Positions 51,113 through 59,370 of a DNA stretch of 64,000 nucleotides are shown piece after piece. The translations under genes and the position numbers were made by a program. The notes beneath the pieces were generated by a model, which was given only the letters and a program-made list of their open reading frames with translations, ran no database searches and was not told the origin of the DNA. Numbering within the stretch: position 1 is the first letter of the stretch; the number at the start of each line of letters is the position of its first letter. The DNA is taken from assembly GCF_009650765.1 (NCBI RefSeq), contig NZ_CP045740.1, positions 992,001 to 1,056,000 of the forward strand. The letters are read 5' to 3'. The stretch is from Streptomyces sp. SUK 48 (GTDB taxonomy: Bacteria > Actinomycetota > Actinomycetes > Streptomycetales > Streptomycetaceae).

Positions 51113-52612
51113 TCAGACCGTCCCGTAGGGGCCGTGGGTCCAGCGTCCGCCGGTCATCGTGGCGTGCACCGGCATCGCCCGCAGCGTGGCGGCGTCGGCC
51201 TTCAGCGGGTCCACGTCCACGACGACCAGGTCGGCCGGGTCCCCGACCCGGACCAGCCGGCGTCCACGGGCCGCCGCCACCAGCGCGTCGGGTACGGACA
51301 GCCGCTGTTCCGGGTGCCAGGCGGGACGTTCGTCGTCGGTACGGCTGACGGCCGCCGCGACGGCGAGCCAGGGGTCCAGCGGGGACACCGGGGCGTCCGA
51401 GCCGAACTCCAGCCGGGCGCCGGCCGCGTGCAGGGCGGCGTACGCGAAGGCCCGGCCGGTGCGCCCGGCCCAGTGCCGGTCGGCCACGTCCCGGTCGTCG
51501 GTGGCGTGCCGGGGCTGCACTCCGGCCGTGACCCCCAACTGAGCGAAACGCGGCAGGTCTTCGGGGCTCAGCAGCTGCGCGTGCTCGATCCGGCCGCGGC
51601 AGCGTACGGCCGCGAAGGCGTCCAGGGCCACGGTGTTGGCGCGGTCCCCGATGGCGTGCACGGCGGGCTCGATGCCGTGCGCGGCGGCGTGGCGCATCAG
51701 CCGTACCAGCTCCTCGGGGGCCGTCTCCCCGATGCCGTGCGCGCCCTCGCCGCCCTCCAGGCCCGGATAGGGGTCGTGGCACAGGGCGGTACGGGTGTTG
51801 AGCGAGCCGTCGGTGAACAGCTTGAGGGGACCCACCCGTACCAGCCCGGGGTGGCGGCCGACCCCGCTGCCGGTGCGCAGGCCCCGGGCGATGGCCGCGT
51901 CGAGACGGCTCGGGTAGACGGCCGCCGCCACGCGCACGGCGGGCGCGGTGTGCGCCGTACGCCGTTCCCAGTCTCCGACGGTGTCGCCGTACTGGAAGTC
52001 GATGACACCGGTCACCCCGCGCGCGGCGGCGGCCCGGCATGCCTCGGCGATCCGGTCGTCGACCGCCTCGACGGCCGCCTTGGGCAGGGCGGACAGCGCC
52101 TCGTGGGTCTCGTGCTCGCGCAGCAGCCCGGTGGGGTGCTCGCCCCGGCCGACGAGCGCCAAGGCGGCGGAGTTGAGCCACACGGCGTGCAGATCGGCGC
52201 TGACCAGGGCCACCGGCCGGTCCGGGAGTACCGCGTCGAGCAGGTCCTTGTGCGGGGCGTCGGACCACAGACCGTCCCGGAAGCCGTACCCGAACAGGAC
52301 CGTGTCGCGGGGCCCGCCGGTCTGCCGCCGCACCAGGTCGGCGACCGCCCGTGCGGATCCGGTGCCGGCCAGGTCCAGGCGGTGCCGGGCGTTCGCCCAC
52401 TCCGCCAGGTGGACGTGCGCGTCCCACAGCCCCGGCAGCAGTACGCGCCCGTCGAGGTCCACGACCCGCTCGCGGCCGTCGGGGGCCGCCCTGTCGCCGT
52501 ACTCCGCGTCGGTGACGACATGGGTGACGGTGCCGTCAGCCACGCGGACCCGGCTGAGCGGGCCGCCGGCGCCGAGCCGCACCCGGTCGAGTACGAGAGC
52601 GAAGTCGGTCAT
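51113..52612 (-). CDS. Amidohydrolase family 3 (YtcJ-like) metal-dependent hydrolase
   Basis: A 499-residue TIM-barrel amidohydrolase. The HxH metal motif is in LLPGLWDAHVHLAEW near residue 65, with HAIGDRANTVAL near 315, IEHAQLL near 340 and GSDAPVSPLDPWLA near 395. It cleaves an amide or related bond of unknown substrate. The ATG at 52610-52612 has a GGAGG site (CTCC forward) eight bases upstream; longer frames start in non-coding sequence. It converges on the methyltransferase gene. Such a gene is not a usual siderophore cluster member. Confidence 0.88.
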   Translation of the reverse strand: MTDFALVLDRVRLGAGGPLSRVRVADGTVTHVVTDAEYGDRAAPDGRERVVDLDGRVLLPGLWDAHVHLAEWANARHRLDLAGTGSARAVADLVRRQTGGPRDTVLFGYGFRDGLWSDAPHKDLLDAVLPDRPVALVSADLHAVWLNSAALALVGRGEHPTGLLREHETHEALSALPKAAVEAVDDRIAEACRAAAARGVTGVIDFQYGDTVGDWERRTAHTAPAVRVAAAVYPSRLDAAIARGLRTGSGVGRHPGLVRVGPLKLFTDGSLNTRTALCHDPYPGLEGGEGAHGIGETAPEELVRLMRHAAAHGIEPAVHAIGDRANTVALDAFAAVRCRGRIEHAQLLSPEDLPRFAQLGVTAGVQPRHATDDRDVADRHWAGRTGRAFAYAALHAAGARLEFGSDAPVSPLDPWLAVAAAVSRTDDERPAWHPEQRLSVPDALVAAARGRRLVRVGDPADLVVVDVDPLKADAATLRAMPVHATMTGGRWTHGPYGTV

Positions 52613-52782
52613 GAAGCCTCCCTGGAGGACGCCGGGCGGCTCTTGGCCGAACGACCGGCGAGAAACGTGGCCTCGCCCTACCCACGGCTGCGGGCAGGCG
52701 AGAGATGAACTGTGGTGGGCCGAACGGCCGTTGGCCATCGGGCGGTCCGCCACCCCGGCGGGTCCGCGGCGTGCCCAAAGCC

Positions 52783-52857
52783 CCATGGTGTCCGCGGCAT
52801 GCTCCGTCAGATCGCCATGGTGTCCGCGGTGTGCTCAGAGCGCCATGGTGTCCGCGG
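52783..52857. repeat. Triplicated CCATGGTGTCCGCGG element
   Basis: The 15-bp element occurs at 52783-52797, 52815-52829 and 52843-52857. The last copy encodes the C-terminal TADTMAL of the isochorismatase-like gene, so the other two look like tandem duplications of that gene's 3' end. Confidence 0.85.
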
Positions 52858-53482
52858 TCCTGTCGCGGAGTTCCGCGCGTACGGACTCGGTGAGGGTGAC
52901 GGTCGCGCAGGTGGCGGCCAGCCAGCGGACGGCCATGGTGTGGTCGTCGGCCGTGCGGTCGGCCACGGCGTCGGCGACGACGAACGCCTCGAGGTCCTGC
53001 ATCCAGGCGTCGGCCGCGGTGAGCAGGACATCGGTGTGCGCCGCCGCGCCCACGACCAGCACCTGGTCCCGCCCGAGTTCCTTCAGCCGCGAGCGCAGCC
53101 GGGTGCCGGCGAACGCGCTGTACCGCCTGGCCGTCAGGACCGTGTCGCCCGCCTCCGGCCGCAGCACGTCCACGACGGCGTGGGCGTCCGCCTCGGTGGG
53201 CATGCCCCGCGCCGGCCCCTCTCCCCCGGCCGACCGCGCCCCCGGAATGCGCGTCACATACACGACGGGCACGCCGGAGCAGCGGGCGGTCTCGGTCAAC
53301 CGGCCGATGTTGTCGAGGAGTTGCGCGACCGGGGCGGTCTCCCGCAGGGCCCGCAGGACGTGCTCCTGCATGTGCTGCACGACGAGTGCGGCACGCGACG
53401 GGTCGATGCTCCGCGAGGGGCCGCCGTCCGGCAGCGACGCCGCGTCGGGCATCGGGTACGGCAGGACGCTTGAGGATGTCAT
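52835..53482 (-). CDS. Isochorismatase-like protein without catalytic Asp and Lys
   Basis: A 215-residue paralogue of the isochorismatase at 42910-43542 (shared DPSRA start, YSAFA, WMxDxxAFVVADAVAD). The catalytic Asp is replaced by His (LVVQHMQEHV against LLVHDLQQHF), the Lys by Ala (LTARRYSAF against LTKWKYSAF), and the GVYAHIG loop reads GAAAHTD. It is therefore unlikely to perform the isochorismatase reaction. It might be a scaffold, a regulator or a decaying copy. It follows the DUF2470 gene by 15 bp on the same strand and is probably in the same iron-regulated unit. Confidence 0.87.
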   Translation of the reverse strand: MTSSSVLPYPMPDAASLPDGGPSRSIDPSRAALVVQHMQEHVLRALRETAPVAQLLDNIGRLTETARCSGVPVVYVTRIPGARSAGGEGPARGMPTEADAHAVVDVLRPEAGDTVLTARRYSAFAGTRLRSRLKELGRDQVLVVGAAAHTDVLLTAADAWMQDLEAFVVADAVADRTADDHTMAVRWLAATCATVTLTESVRAELRDRTADTMAL

Positions 53483-53497
53483 GTCTCGCCTTTCGGC

Positions 53498-54202
53498 TCA
53501 GGCCAGCAGGTGGCCGCTGTGGGAGAGGCGGCGCGCCGCCGACAGCAGGGCGTGGATCTGCGGTCCGACGTGGTCGAGGTCGCGCACGGGGGTGCGGAAC
53601 GGGATGCGGGCGTCGTGGTGGGTGCGCCGGTGTTCCAGACGCAGGGTCAGGCCGTAGCGGTCGATGGCCACCGGGACCACCTTCGTCACGCCGGGCTCCG
53701 GACGCGGCCGCACGAGCCGCAGCAGCCGGGGCACGAGGTCGGCGTGGTCGTCCACGAGGTGGGTCAGGATGCCCGCCTCACCGGTGGCCAGCGGATCGAG
53801 TTCGGCCGCCTCCAGTTCCTGGAGGGTCACGTAGGCGCGTCCGCCGGATTCCTCCAGGACGCCCTGCCCGAACTCCATGCACGTGCTGTCGGTGGCGTCC
53901 GGGTCGCACGGCGCGCGCAGCACCCCGGTCAGGGTGACGCGGGCGCGCAGCCGCTCGCGTACCGGCGTGGGCGCTATGTCGGTGAGTTCCAGACGGACCG
54001 GGACCCGTACGGGCGACGGGGTGCCGTCGCCCTCCCAGGCGGCGTGCAGATGGAAGTGCCCCATCGCGCCGGTGCCGTCGAGTCGGCGGATCTCATGGTG
54101 GCGGCCGTCGCTGACCACGGTCATCGAGTGGGCGGCGGCCAGGATCGACCGGACACGCTCGGCGGCCGTCGGCGCGGGGGCAGGACTGAGGGTATGACGC
54201 AT
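53498..54202 (-). CDS. DUF2470 family protein
   Basis: A 234-residue protein. The C-terminal 85 residues (TGEAGILTHLVDDHADLVPR through LDHVGPQIHALLSAARRLS) match the DUF2470 domain found at the end of heme-degrading or FMN-binding split-barrel proteins. The N-terminal half is a compact beta-rich region without the usual flavin-binding pattern, so the activity is unknown. An iron box stands 26 bp upstream of the ATG, placing it in the iron-starvation regulon. Similar DUF2470 genes often accompany siderophore transport loci. Confidence 0.82.
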   Translation of the reverse strand: MRHTLSPAPAPTAAERVRSILAAAHSMTVVSDGRHHEIRRLDGTGAMGHFHLHAAWEGDGTPSPVRVPVRLELTDIAPTPVRERLRARVTLTGVLRAPCDPDATDSTCMEFGQGVLEESGGRAYVTLQELEAAELDPLATGEAGILTHLVDDHADLVPRLLRLVRPRPEPGVTKVVPVAIDRYGLTLRLEHRRTHHDARIPFRTPVRDLDHVGPQIHALLSAARRLSHSGHLLA

Positions 54203-54227
54203 CCGGGCCCTCCAGGACCAGGCGAAG

Positions 54228-54246
54228 TAAGGTAAGCCTAACCTAA
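54228..54246. promoter_or_regulatory. Iron box of the DUF2470/isochorismatase-like unit
   Basis: On the minus strand TTAGGTTAGGCTTACCTTA matches the consensus at 17 of 19 positions. It is the rightmost iron box and marks the end of the siderophore locus. Confidence 0.93.
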
Positions 54247-54863
54247 CTCATGCGTGATCCGGCCGGCCAGTCGCCCCGCACACACGAAGCCCCTCCACCG
54301 GCCGGGGCGATCACCGGTGAGGCCAGCGCGTAGCCCAGGAGTTACCAGAGGACACTACGGTTTACGCAGGTCTGGGGCTGGGTGGCCGGTGAACCGGCGG
54401 CACCGGGCTTGCCAGGTGGTCGTCGGTGCCCACTTTTTGCAGGCGAACGTGAACCGCCAGGTTGTCGCCCCTCGTCGGCAACAGGGCCTGCCTGGAGTCG
54501 CAGTGGCGTACAAGGAGGAAAAGGGGCGCCCGTCAGCGGTCGGAGCCCACTGGGACTTTTTCTGCTCTTCGGCGCGGCCCGCGCCGTCCGGCGCGCAACG
54601 GCCCTGCGCCGATCAGCCTCAAGACGTCCGAGTCAGGCGGAGTGCAGTCAGCACGGGAGTCAGCACCGCACCGCCAAATCGCCCTGAACCGCCCTTCCGC
54701 ACGTCGGCATGGTGGCTGGACTCAAAGCTGACCCCATAACTCTTGAGACCGCGAAGGCCCGGATTCGCAGGGAGCGGGAGCGTGGCTCACGGCGTCGTAA
54801 ATGTAGGCGCGGGCGTTGAGGGCGCCGTCCTCGACCCGTCCCTCGTCGTTGGCCGTTCCGGGG
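54247..54863. other. Intergenic region without a recognised gene
   Basis: No frame has a convincing start, codon bias or domain. Near its right end the minus strand reads NDEGRVEDGALNARAYIYDAV, possibly a fragment of the gene truncated by the IS element. Confidence 0.5.
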
Positions 54864-55000
54864 TTACCGCCAGACCTGGTGCTGGCCGCCGTTACAGGGC
54901 AGCGTGTACACGTCGCCGCCGGCGTTGCTGTCCAGGCACCATCCGCTCATGCGGTTCACCAGCTGCCAGTTGCCGTTGCCCAGACCCTTCTCGTATGTGA
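54864..55000 (-). pseudogene. 3' fragment of a ricin-type lectin gene cut by the IS element
   Basis: The minus strand encodes KGLGNGNWQLVNRMSGWCLD and then an Asn/Gly-rich stretch with a Cys and a final QVWR, the pattern of the last beta-trefoil (CBM13/ricin-B) repeat of secreted Streptomyces hydrolases. The fragment begins exactly where the transposase gene ends, so the upstream part was lost or displaced by the insertion. Confidence 0.7.
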
Positions 55001-55894
55001 TCAGTGGTCGCAGATGATCAGGGATCGCATGACCGGCTCCGTGGTCTTGTGGTTGTGCCAGATCGGCCGCAGCCAGCGCGAGGACGCGCTGGGCGACGCG
55101 GGCGGCGACGCCCTCGAAGGTCCGGCCGACGTGCTGTTCCAGGTCGAGCCGGCCCTTGAGAGTGTCGTTCGCTGACTCGATCAGCTGCCGCACCGACTTC
55201 AGCAAGGACTCGCCCTTGCGGCGTTTTTCCCGCTTGAACGACGGCCGCAGCAACTCCGCCCCACGCAAGGCCAGATCGGCCTCGAAATCCTTGGAAGCAA
55301 AGCCCTTGTCCGCGATCAGCAGCAGCCCGGGCCGGTCGGTTACCGCGTCCGGCTCGCGGTCCAGCATCGCCGTCAGCACCTCGCGCTCGTCCAGCTTCGG
55401 GTTCGCCAGGGCCCACAGCACCGGCATGCCCGTCGGGGTGCACACCAGGTACAGCCGCAGGCCCCAGAAGAACCGGGAGTGGCTGGCGCAGTATCCATAC
55501 CCGGCCCAGCCGGCCAGGTCCGACCGCTTCACCGTGGGCCGCGAGCGGCCGCACTCGACCGGGGTCGAGTCAATGATCCAGTGGTTGTCGAACCAGAAGT
55601 CGGTGTCCGTCGCGAGGAGCCGTATCACCCGTCTGACCGGCGGCAAAGCAGCCCTCAGCCGCTTGTTCCAGCCCGGCTGCTTCGGAACGCAGGGGAACAT
55701 CGCGCCGAGGCGGGAGGAGGCGAACCGCGCCACCTGGACTCCGAGTCGAAGCCCAGCTTCGCCTGGGCGACGGCAAGGCAGACGAGTTCGGAGTCCGTCA
55801 ACCGCAAAGGGCGCCCCAGCCACCGGGTATCTCCGGTCTCATCGTCGATCTTCACGTACAGCGCCGTCAGCGGGGCGTCCAGGTCATTCGTCAC
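55001..55894 (-). mobile_element. IS982-family-like insertion sequence, transposase broken by two shifts
   Basis: The transposase reads from a GTG at 55894 (TNDLDAPLTALYVKIDDETG) to a TGA at 55001 (TEPVMRSLIICDH), about 297 residues with a DDE fold: IIDSTPVECGRSR, KRSDLAGWAGYGYCASHS, LLIADKGF and a RQLIESANDTLKGRLDLEQH Glu helix. It needs one base added at about 55726-55731 and one removed at about 55061-55066 to stay in frame. The family call rests on these motifs from memory. Terminal inverted repeats and the target duplication could not be placed. Confidence 0.78.
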
Positions 55895-56155
55895 AGATCG
55901 ATCTTGGACGCTCTCAAAGGCACCCTCGCGCCGTGCACAGCAAGCCCAGACGGACCGTTGACGCCGGTGTCGTTCCGCGATGACCGAGAAGGCGCTGTTG
56001 CCGGAAGGGTGCAGACCGCCCTGCACATGTGCCAGGCCAGGCTCCCGGTCATACTCCGGGCCACCTGGCCTCGCGTCTCCCGGAAGCCCAGGACTCCTGA
56101 CGCATCCCTTCATGGTCAAATTACGTCCTACATCGATGAAAGCCCTGGAGTATTC

Positions 56156-57316
56156 GTGGCCTTACAAATAGCAGTCACCGCCGAGCCGATACCTTCGCAT
56201 GTGTCCGCGCTGGATTACGTCACCTGCCCGGCCCTTGAGCAGGGCCACCATGTCGCGCTCCACGCCCCTCTCATGTTCCGCCGGGAAGCCCGGCGGCGCG
56301 GAGTGGAATTCCACCGCGCCGGAACGAACTGGACCTGCGATCCCGTCGTTCAGCAGGCGGCGAGCGAGATCTGGAAGGGGGCCGGAAACGCACCCTTCAA
56401 CCGGTACGTCTTCGGCCACGTCTGGCCCGAACAGGCCGAGGCGAAGGCCCATGACCTGCTCACCGCGTGGACACGGACGCGGCCCGATCTGGTGATCGCC
56501 GAGTGCAGCGATCTCGGCGCACACCTCGCGGCCAAGGTATTGGGGTTGCCCCTGCTCGCAGCGGACAACGGCCTCGGCCCTGTGCTCCTGGACCTCTGGG
56601 ACACCGACATCGCACCCGCGCTGACTCCCCTCTACAAACAGCACGAGCAGGACACACCCACGCTCCCCCCGATGCTCACCCCCGCGCCGGTCGAGTGGTT
56701 CTACGGACCGCCCCCGCCCTCGGCGCGCGCGGTCCGACGCACCGTCGCGGAATTCCGGACCGCCCTCCCCGAGTGGCTGGACCACTCCCCCTCCTCCCGC
56801 CCGCTCATCTATGTGAGCCTCGGAACCTTGACCACCGCGATGTCCGGGCTCCGTGACGTCGTGGGGAGCGCATACCGGGAGATCATGGCCGCACTCTCCG
56901 GAATCGACTGCGACGCGATCGTGTCCGCGGGCGATCTCGCGGAGCACCTTCGGAGCGCGGACCCCCGCATCAAGGTCGTCGAGCACGTCCCGCAGCCCGC
57001 GCTCCTGCGCCGTGCCGACCTCTTCGTGACGCACGGAGGCCGGGCATCCCTGCTCGACGCGGTGCAGGGCGCAACACCCGTCCTGGGCATGGGCGTTCTC
57101 GCCGACCAGCCCGACAACACCGTCGCGTTCGCCCGGCGCGGCCTCGGCAGTGCACTGGACCTCACGGCGACGCGCGACGAGATCGCCGACGCCATGACGG
57201 CCGTCCTCGGCACCTCACGCTACGGCACCGCCATGAGCGCCGCCAACGCCGAGCTGTCACAACTGCCACCGCTCGACCTCAAGGAACTATGGGACAGTCT
57301 CCAGCTTGGTCTTTAA
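56156..57316 (+). CDS. MGT-family UDP-glycosyltransferase-like protein
   Basis: A 386-residue GT1-type glycosyltransferase (macrolide/flavonoid class), moving a sugar from a nucleotide donor to a small acceptor. The N-terminus VALQIAVTAEPIPSHVSAL is family-typical. The donor site is FVTHGGRASLLDAVQGATP near residue 300, ending GVLADQPDN. The GTG at 56156-56158 has GGAG six bases upstream; longer frames to 55904 run through IS-adjacent sequence. Codon 3 is TTA, which is rare in Streptomyces and makes translation dependent on the bldA tRNA. The acceptor is unknown and no sugar-nucleotide genes are nearby. Confidence 0.85.
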   Translation: MALQIAVTAEPIPSHVSALDYVTCPALEQGHHVALHAPLMFRREARRRGVEFHRAGTNWTCDPVVQQAASEIWKGAGNAPFNRYVFGHVWPEQAEAKAHDLLTAWTRTRPDLVIAECSDLGAHLAAKVLGLPLLAADNGLGPVLLDLWDTDIAPALTPLYKQHEQDTPTLPPMLTPAPVEWFYGPPPPSARAVRRTVAEFRTALPEWLDHSPSSRPLIYVSLGTLTTAMSGLRDVVGSAYREIMAALSGIDCDAIVSAGDLAEHLRSADPRIKVVEHVPQPALLRRADLFVTHGGRASLLDAVQGATPVLGMGVLADQPDNTVAFARRGLGSALDLTATRDEIADAMTAVLGTSRYGTAMSAANAELSQLPPLDLKELWDSLQLGL

Positions 57317-58578
57317 CGTGTGCCGCCGAACGGTGCGTCGTACTTGATCACTCGGTTCGGTAACTGCCGTGAGGCCGTGGCAATGTCCGGCCTGCCGGAG
57401 GAAAAACTCGGTGAGCTGGCCCGGCGAGCGGGCGGGCTGGAAGGCGAGCCGCGCCGGCCACGGTACGCCGACCCGCGCACGGGAGGCGGGCCGCCGCGGC
57501 GCCGGGAGGCGGGCGCAGCAAACTCTGCTGACCGCCACCGCGTGACGACGGCCTCGCCCCGACGTGATCCGGTGCAGGGGCGCTGCGTTCGGGCTCAGCC
57601 GGGGTAGTCAGCAGCGTGACCACGGCCGCGATCAACCCGCCCGTCGCCGAGAACACCCACACCGCCCGCGCCACGAACAGCAGAATCAGCCCGCCTGCCA
57701 GCCACGCGAACCGACGCGGCGCCTCTCCATGTCCGTCCTCCCCGTCGACGCGGGGGTGTTACGACCGAAGAGCGGTGGCTCAGCTCCACGCATCGGGGGG
57801 TCCGCCGCTCTACCGCCTCCGCGATGCCCGGGTCCACGCGGGACGGCCGGGCCACCTCCTGGTGCGTGGCGAGCGTACGGCGGTAGCCGTCCGAGGCGTT
57901 CTCCCGAACGCGCACCGGCCCGGAAGGCGCGACTGCGGCTTCCGGGCCGGCATGAGGAAGTTCGGCGGTGGGCAGCGCTCGGGTGCCAGGATCCGCAGCG
58001 TCTGGACGATCGTGCGGCCGGCCGGTGTTGGCGACCGCGATGATGCGGGTCTGTTCCCGGCGCGTCTTCGTCGCCCGGGCCAACGACGAGCTACCGCGGG
58101 CGCGGGGACGACGTGGCGGACAACCGTCACTACCCGGGTGCCAGGGAGCTACCCCCGCCGGGCGCGGGACGACGCCGCCGACGGGGTGCGGCGCTCCACC
58201 GGCGCCGCGGGCGCGGTCGGCTGCCGGCCGGGCGGCGGTCGCCCTGGTGGAGATGGCCTTCCTGGATGCGGGCGCAGGACATGCGGTGTGCGGACCTTCG
58301 CACCGCGCACCTTCTGTTGGCGGCCGCGATCAGCCGCGGTGTGCTCCAGTACAGCTTCGTGCCGACTGCCGGGGCGGGGCGACGTCCGGGCGGCCGGTGT
58401 CCGTGTCGAACGCCACGGCCTGGACGCGCCCGACGAGTTCGGGTGAGTTCGCGCGGCGACGATGGCGCCGGACCGGGCGAGGAATGCTGCCGCCGGCGGC
58501 CGGGGTGGTCATGCCGCGCTTTTCTCGGGCCGTCTCACGTGTTGTCCGAGCGAGGGCCCGAGACCGGAGCGGCTGGCG
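57317..58578. other. Degenerate region with decayed fragments
   Basis: No intact gene. The minus strand at about 57600-57720 encodes a two-helix membrane-like stretch (FAWLAGGLILLFVARAVWVF) without a clear start. Other parts share short peptides (EAVERR, AVGTKLYWSTPRLIA) with 18.8-19.6 kb. Confidence 0.5.
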
Positions 58579-58637
58579 TGTCTGGAGGTGCGCGGTTCCC
58601 GTGCGCTCACGACAGCCGCCCCGATATGCGTATTCCT

Positions 58638-58661
58638 CTACCCACGTTCCGTGTATTACGC
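58638..58661 (-). promoter_or_regulatory. Possible stress-sigma-factor promoter
   Basis: On the minus strand GCGT, 14 bases, GGGTAG fits the GNNT-N14-16-GGGTA pattern recalled for Streptomyces SigB-type factors. It points left towards degenerate sequence, so any target gene may be lost. Confidence 0.3.
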
Positions 58662-58723
58662 AGGAGTCCGTGAAAAACGTCCGAAGTGAAAGCGCCGGCA
58701 GCGGTCGTGGGTCGGCCATGGCA

Positions 58724-58768
58724 TACCGCTGCGGGCCACACCCTTTTCGGGTGTGGCCCGCAGCGGTA
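58724..58768 (-). terminator. Perfect 20-bp stem hairpin terminator
   Basis: Positions 58724-58743 pair without mismatch with 58749-58768 around a TTTTC loop (GGGCCACACCC against GGGTGTGGCCC at the core). It lies 27 bp past the stop of the small membrane protein gene on the minus strand. The unusual strength suggests efficient termination or RNA stabilisation. Confidence 0.8.
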
Positions 58769-58794
58769 CTCCTGCCGGGCGTCGGCAGTCGGCC

Positions 58795-58956
58795 TTACCA
58801 GCGATACCAGCGTGCGCTGCCGCCCTTGGGCCGGGCCACGAACCCGACGAGCCACACGACGAGCACGATCACGGCGATCAACCACAGGGCCTTGAGCGCG
58901 AAACCGGCACCGAAGAGAATCAGAGCGAGCAGAAGAACGAGAAGCAGGGGAACCAT
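58795..58956 (-). CDS. Small hydrophobic membrane protein (53 residues)
   Basis: The ATG at 58954-58956 follows CGGAGG at nine bases. The product is almost entirely two hydrophobic segments (VPLLLVLLLALILFGAGFAL and WLIAVIVLVVWLVGFVA) separated by a short KA turn, then a basic tail ending SARWYRW. Small proteins of this pattern are common in Streptomyces and annotated only as hydrophobic proteins. The gene has its own ribosome site and a strong terminator, and a decayed second copy lies at 18104-18239. Confidence 0.8.
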   Translation of the reverse strand: MVPLLLVLLLALILFGAGFALKALWLIAVIVLVVWLVGFVARPKGGSARWYRW

Positions 58957-59088
58957 GATTATCAACCTCCGGGCCAGCTTGTGCCCGGCATCTCCCCCAT
59001 CAATCCCAGGTCACTGATCGCATTACTCCACCTCGGTGACCAGCGCGCCGATCCTGGCCCCCAGGCCCAGCGGGTGCGCCAGTCGACG

Positions 59089-59355
59089 TCAGAGGCGCAG
59101 GGCCTGGTCCACAGTGGGGTGGCAGTCGATGACCGTGTCCAGGCCGACGATCTGGACCGTGCGCAAGACGGGTGCCGACAGTGCTGCCAGGCGGAGCCAG
59201 CCGCCTGCCCCGGTGAGAGCACGGTGGGCACTGATCAGGATGTTGATGCCGCTGGAGTCCATGAACCTGTTCCGCATCGGCTTCCCGGCCGCGGCCGAGG
59301 TGATCGCCTCGGCGACGTCCCGTAGTTTGATATTGGCGTGCTGGGAGACCGTCAC
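59089..59355 (-). pseudogene. Truncated STAS-domain (anti-sigma factor antagonist) gene
   Basis: Residues from [20 protein letters not shown] onward (phosphorylatable Ser motif DSSG, then [17 protein letters not shown]) match the C-terminal half of SpoIIAA/RsbV-type antagonists. The first strands are missing: the preceding residues ([20 protein letters not shown]) are short and the strand before FMDSSG is deleted. It may be inactive. Confidence 0.65.
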
Positions 59356-59370
59356 CAGGATCTCCCACGC

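Larger units (their letters stand above)
58579..59026. repeat. More intact copy of the 18.0-18.3 kb block
   Basis: It starts with TGTCTGGAGGTGCGCGGTTC and ends with TCACTGATCGCATTACT, both with counterparts at 18026 and 18245 in the same order and orientation. It contains the intact small membrane protein gene and its terminator. Confidence 0.7.
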
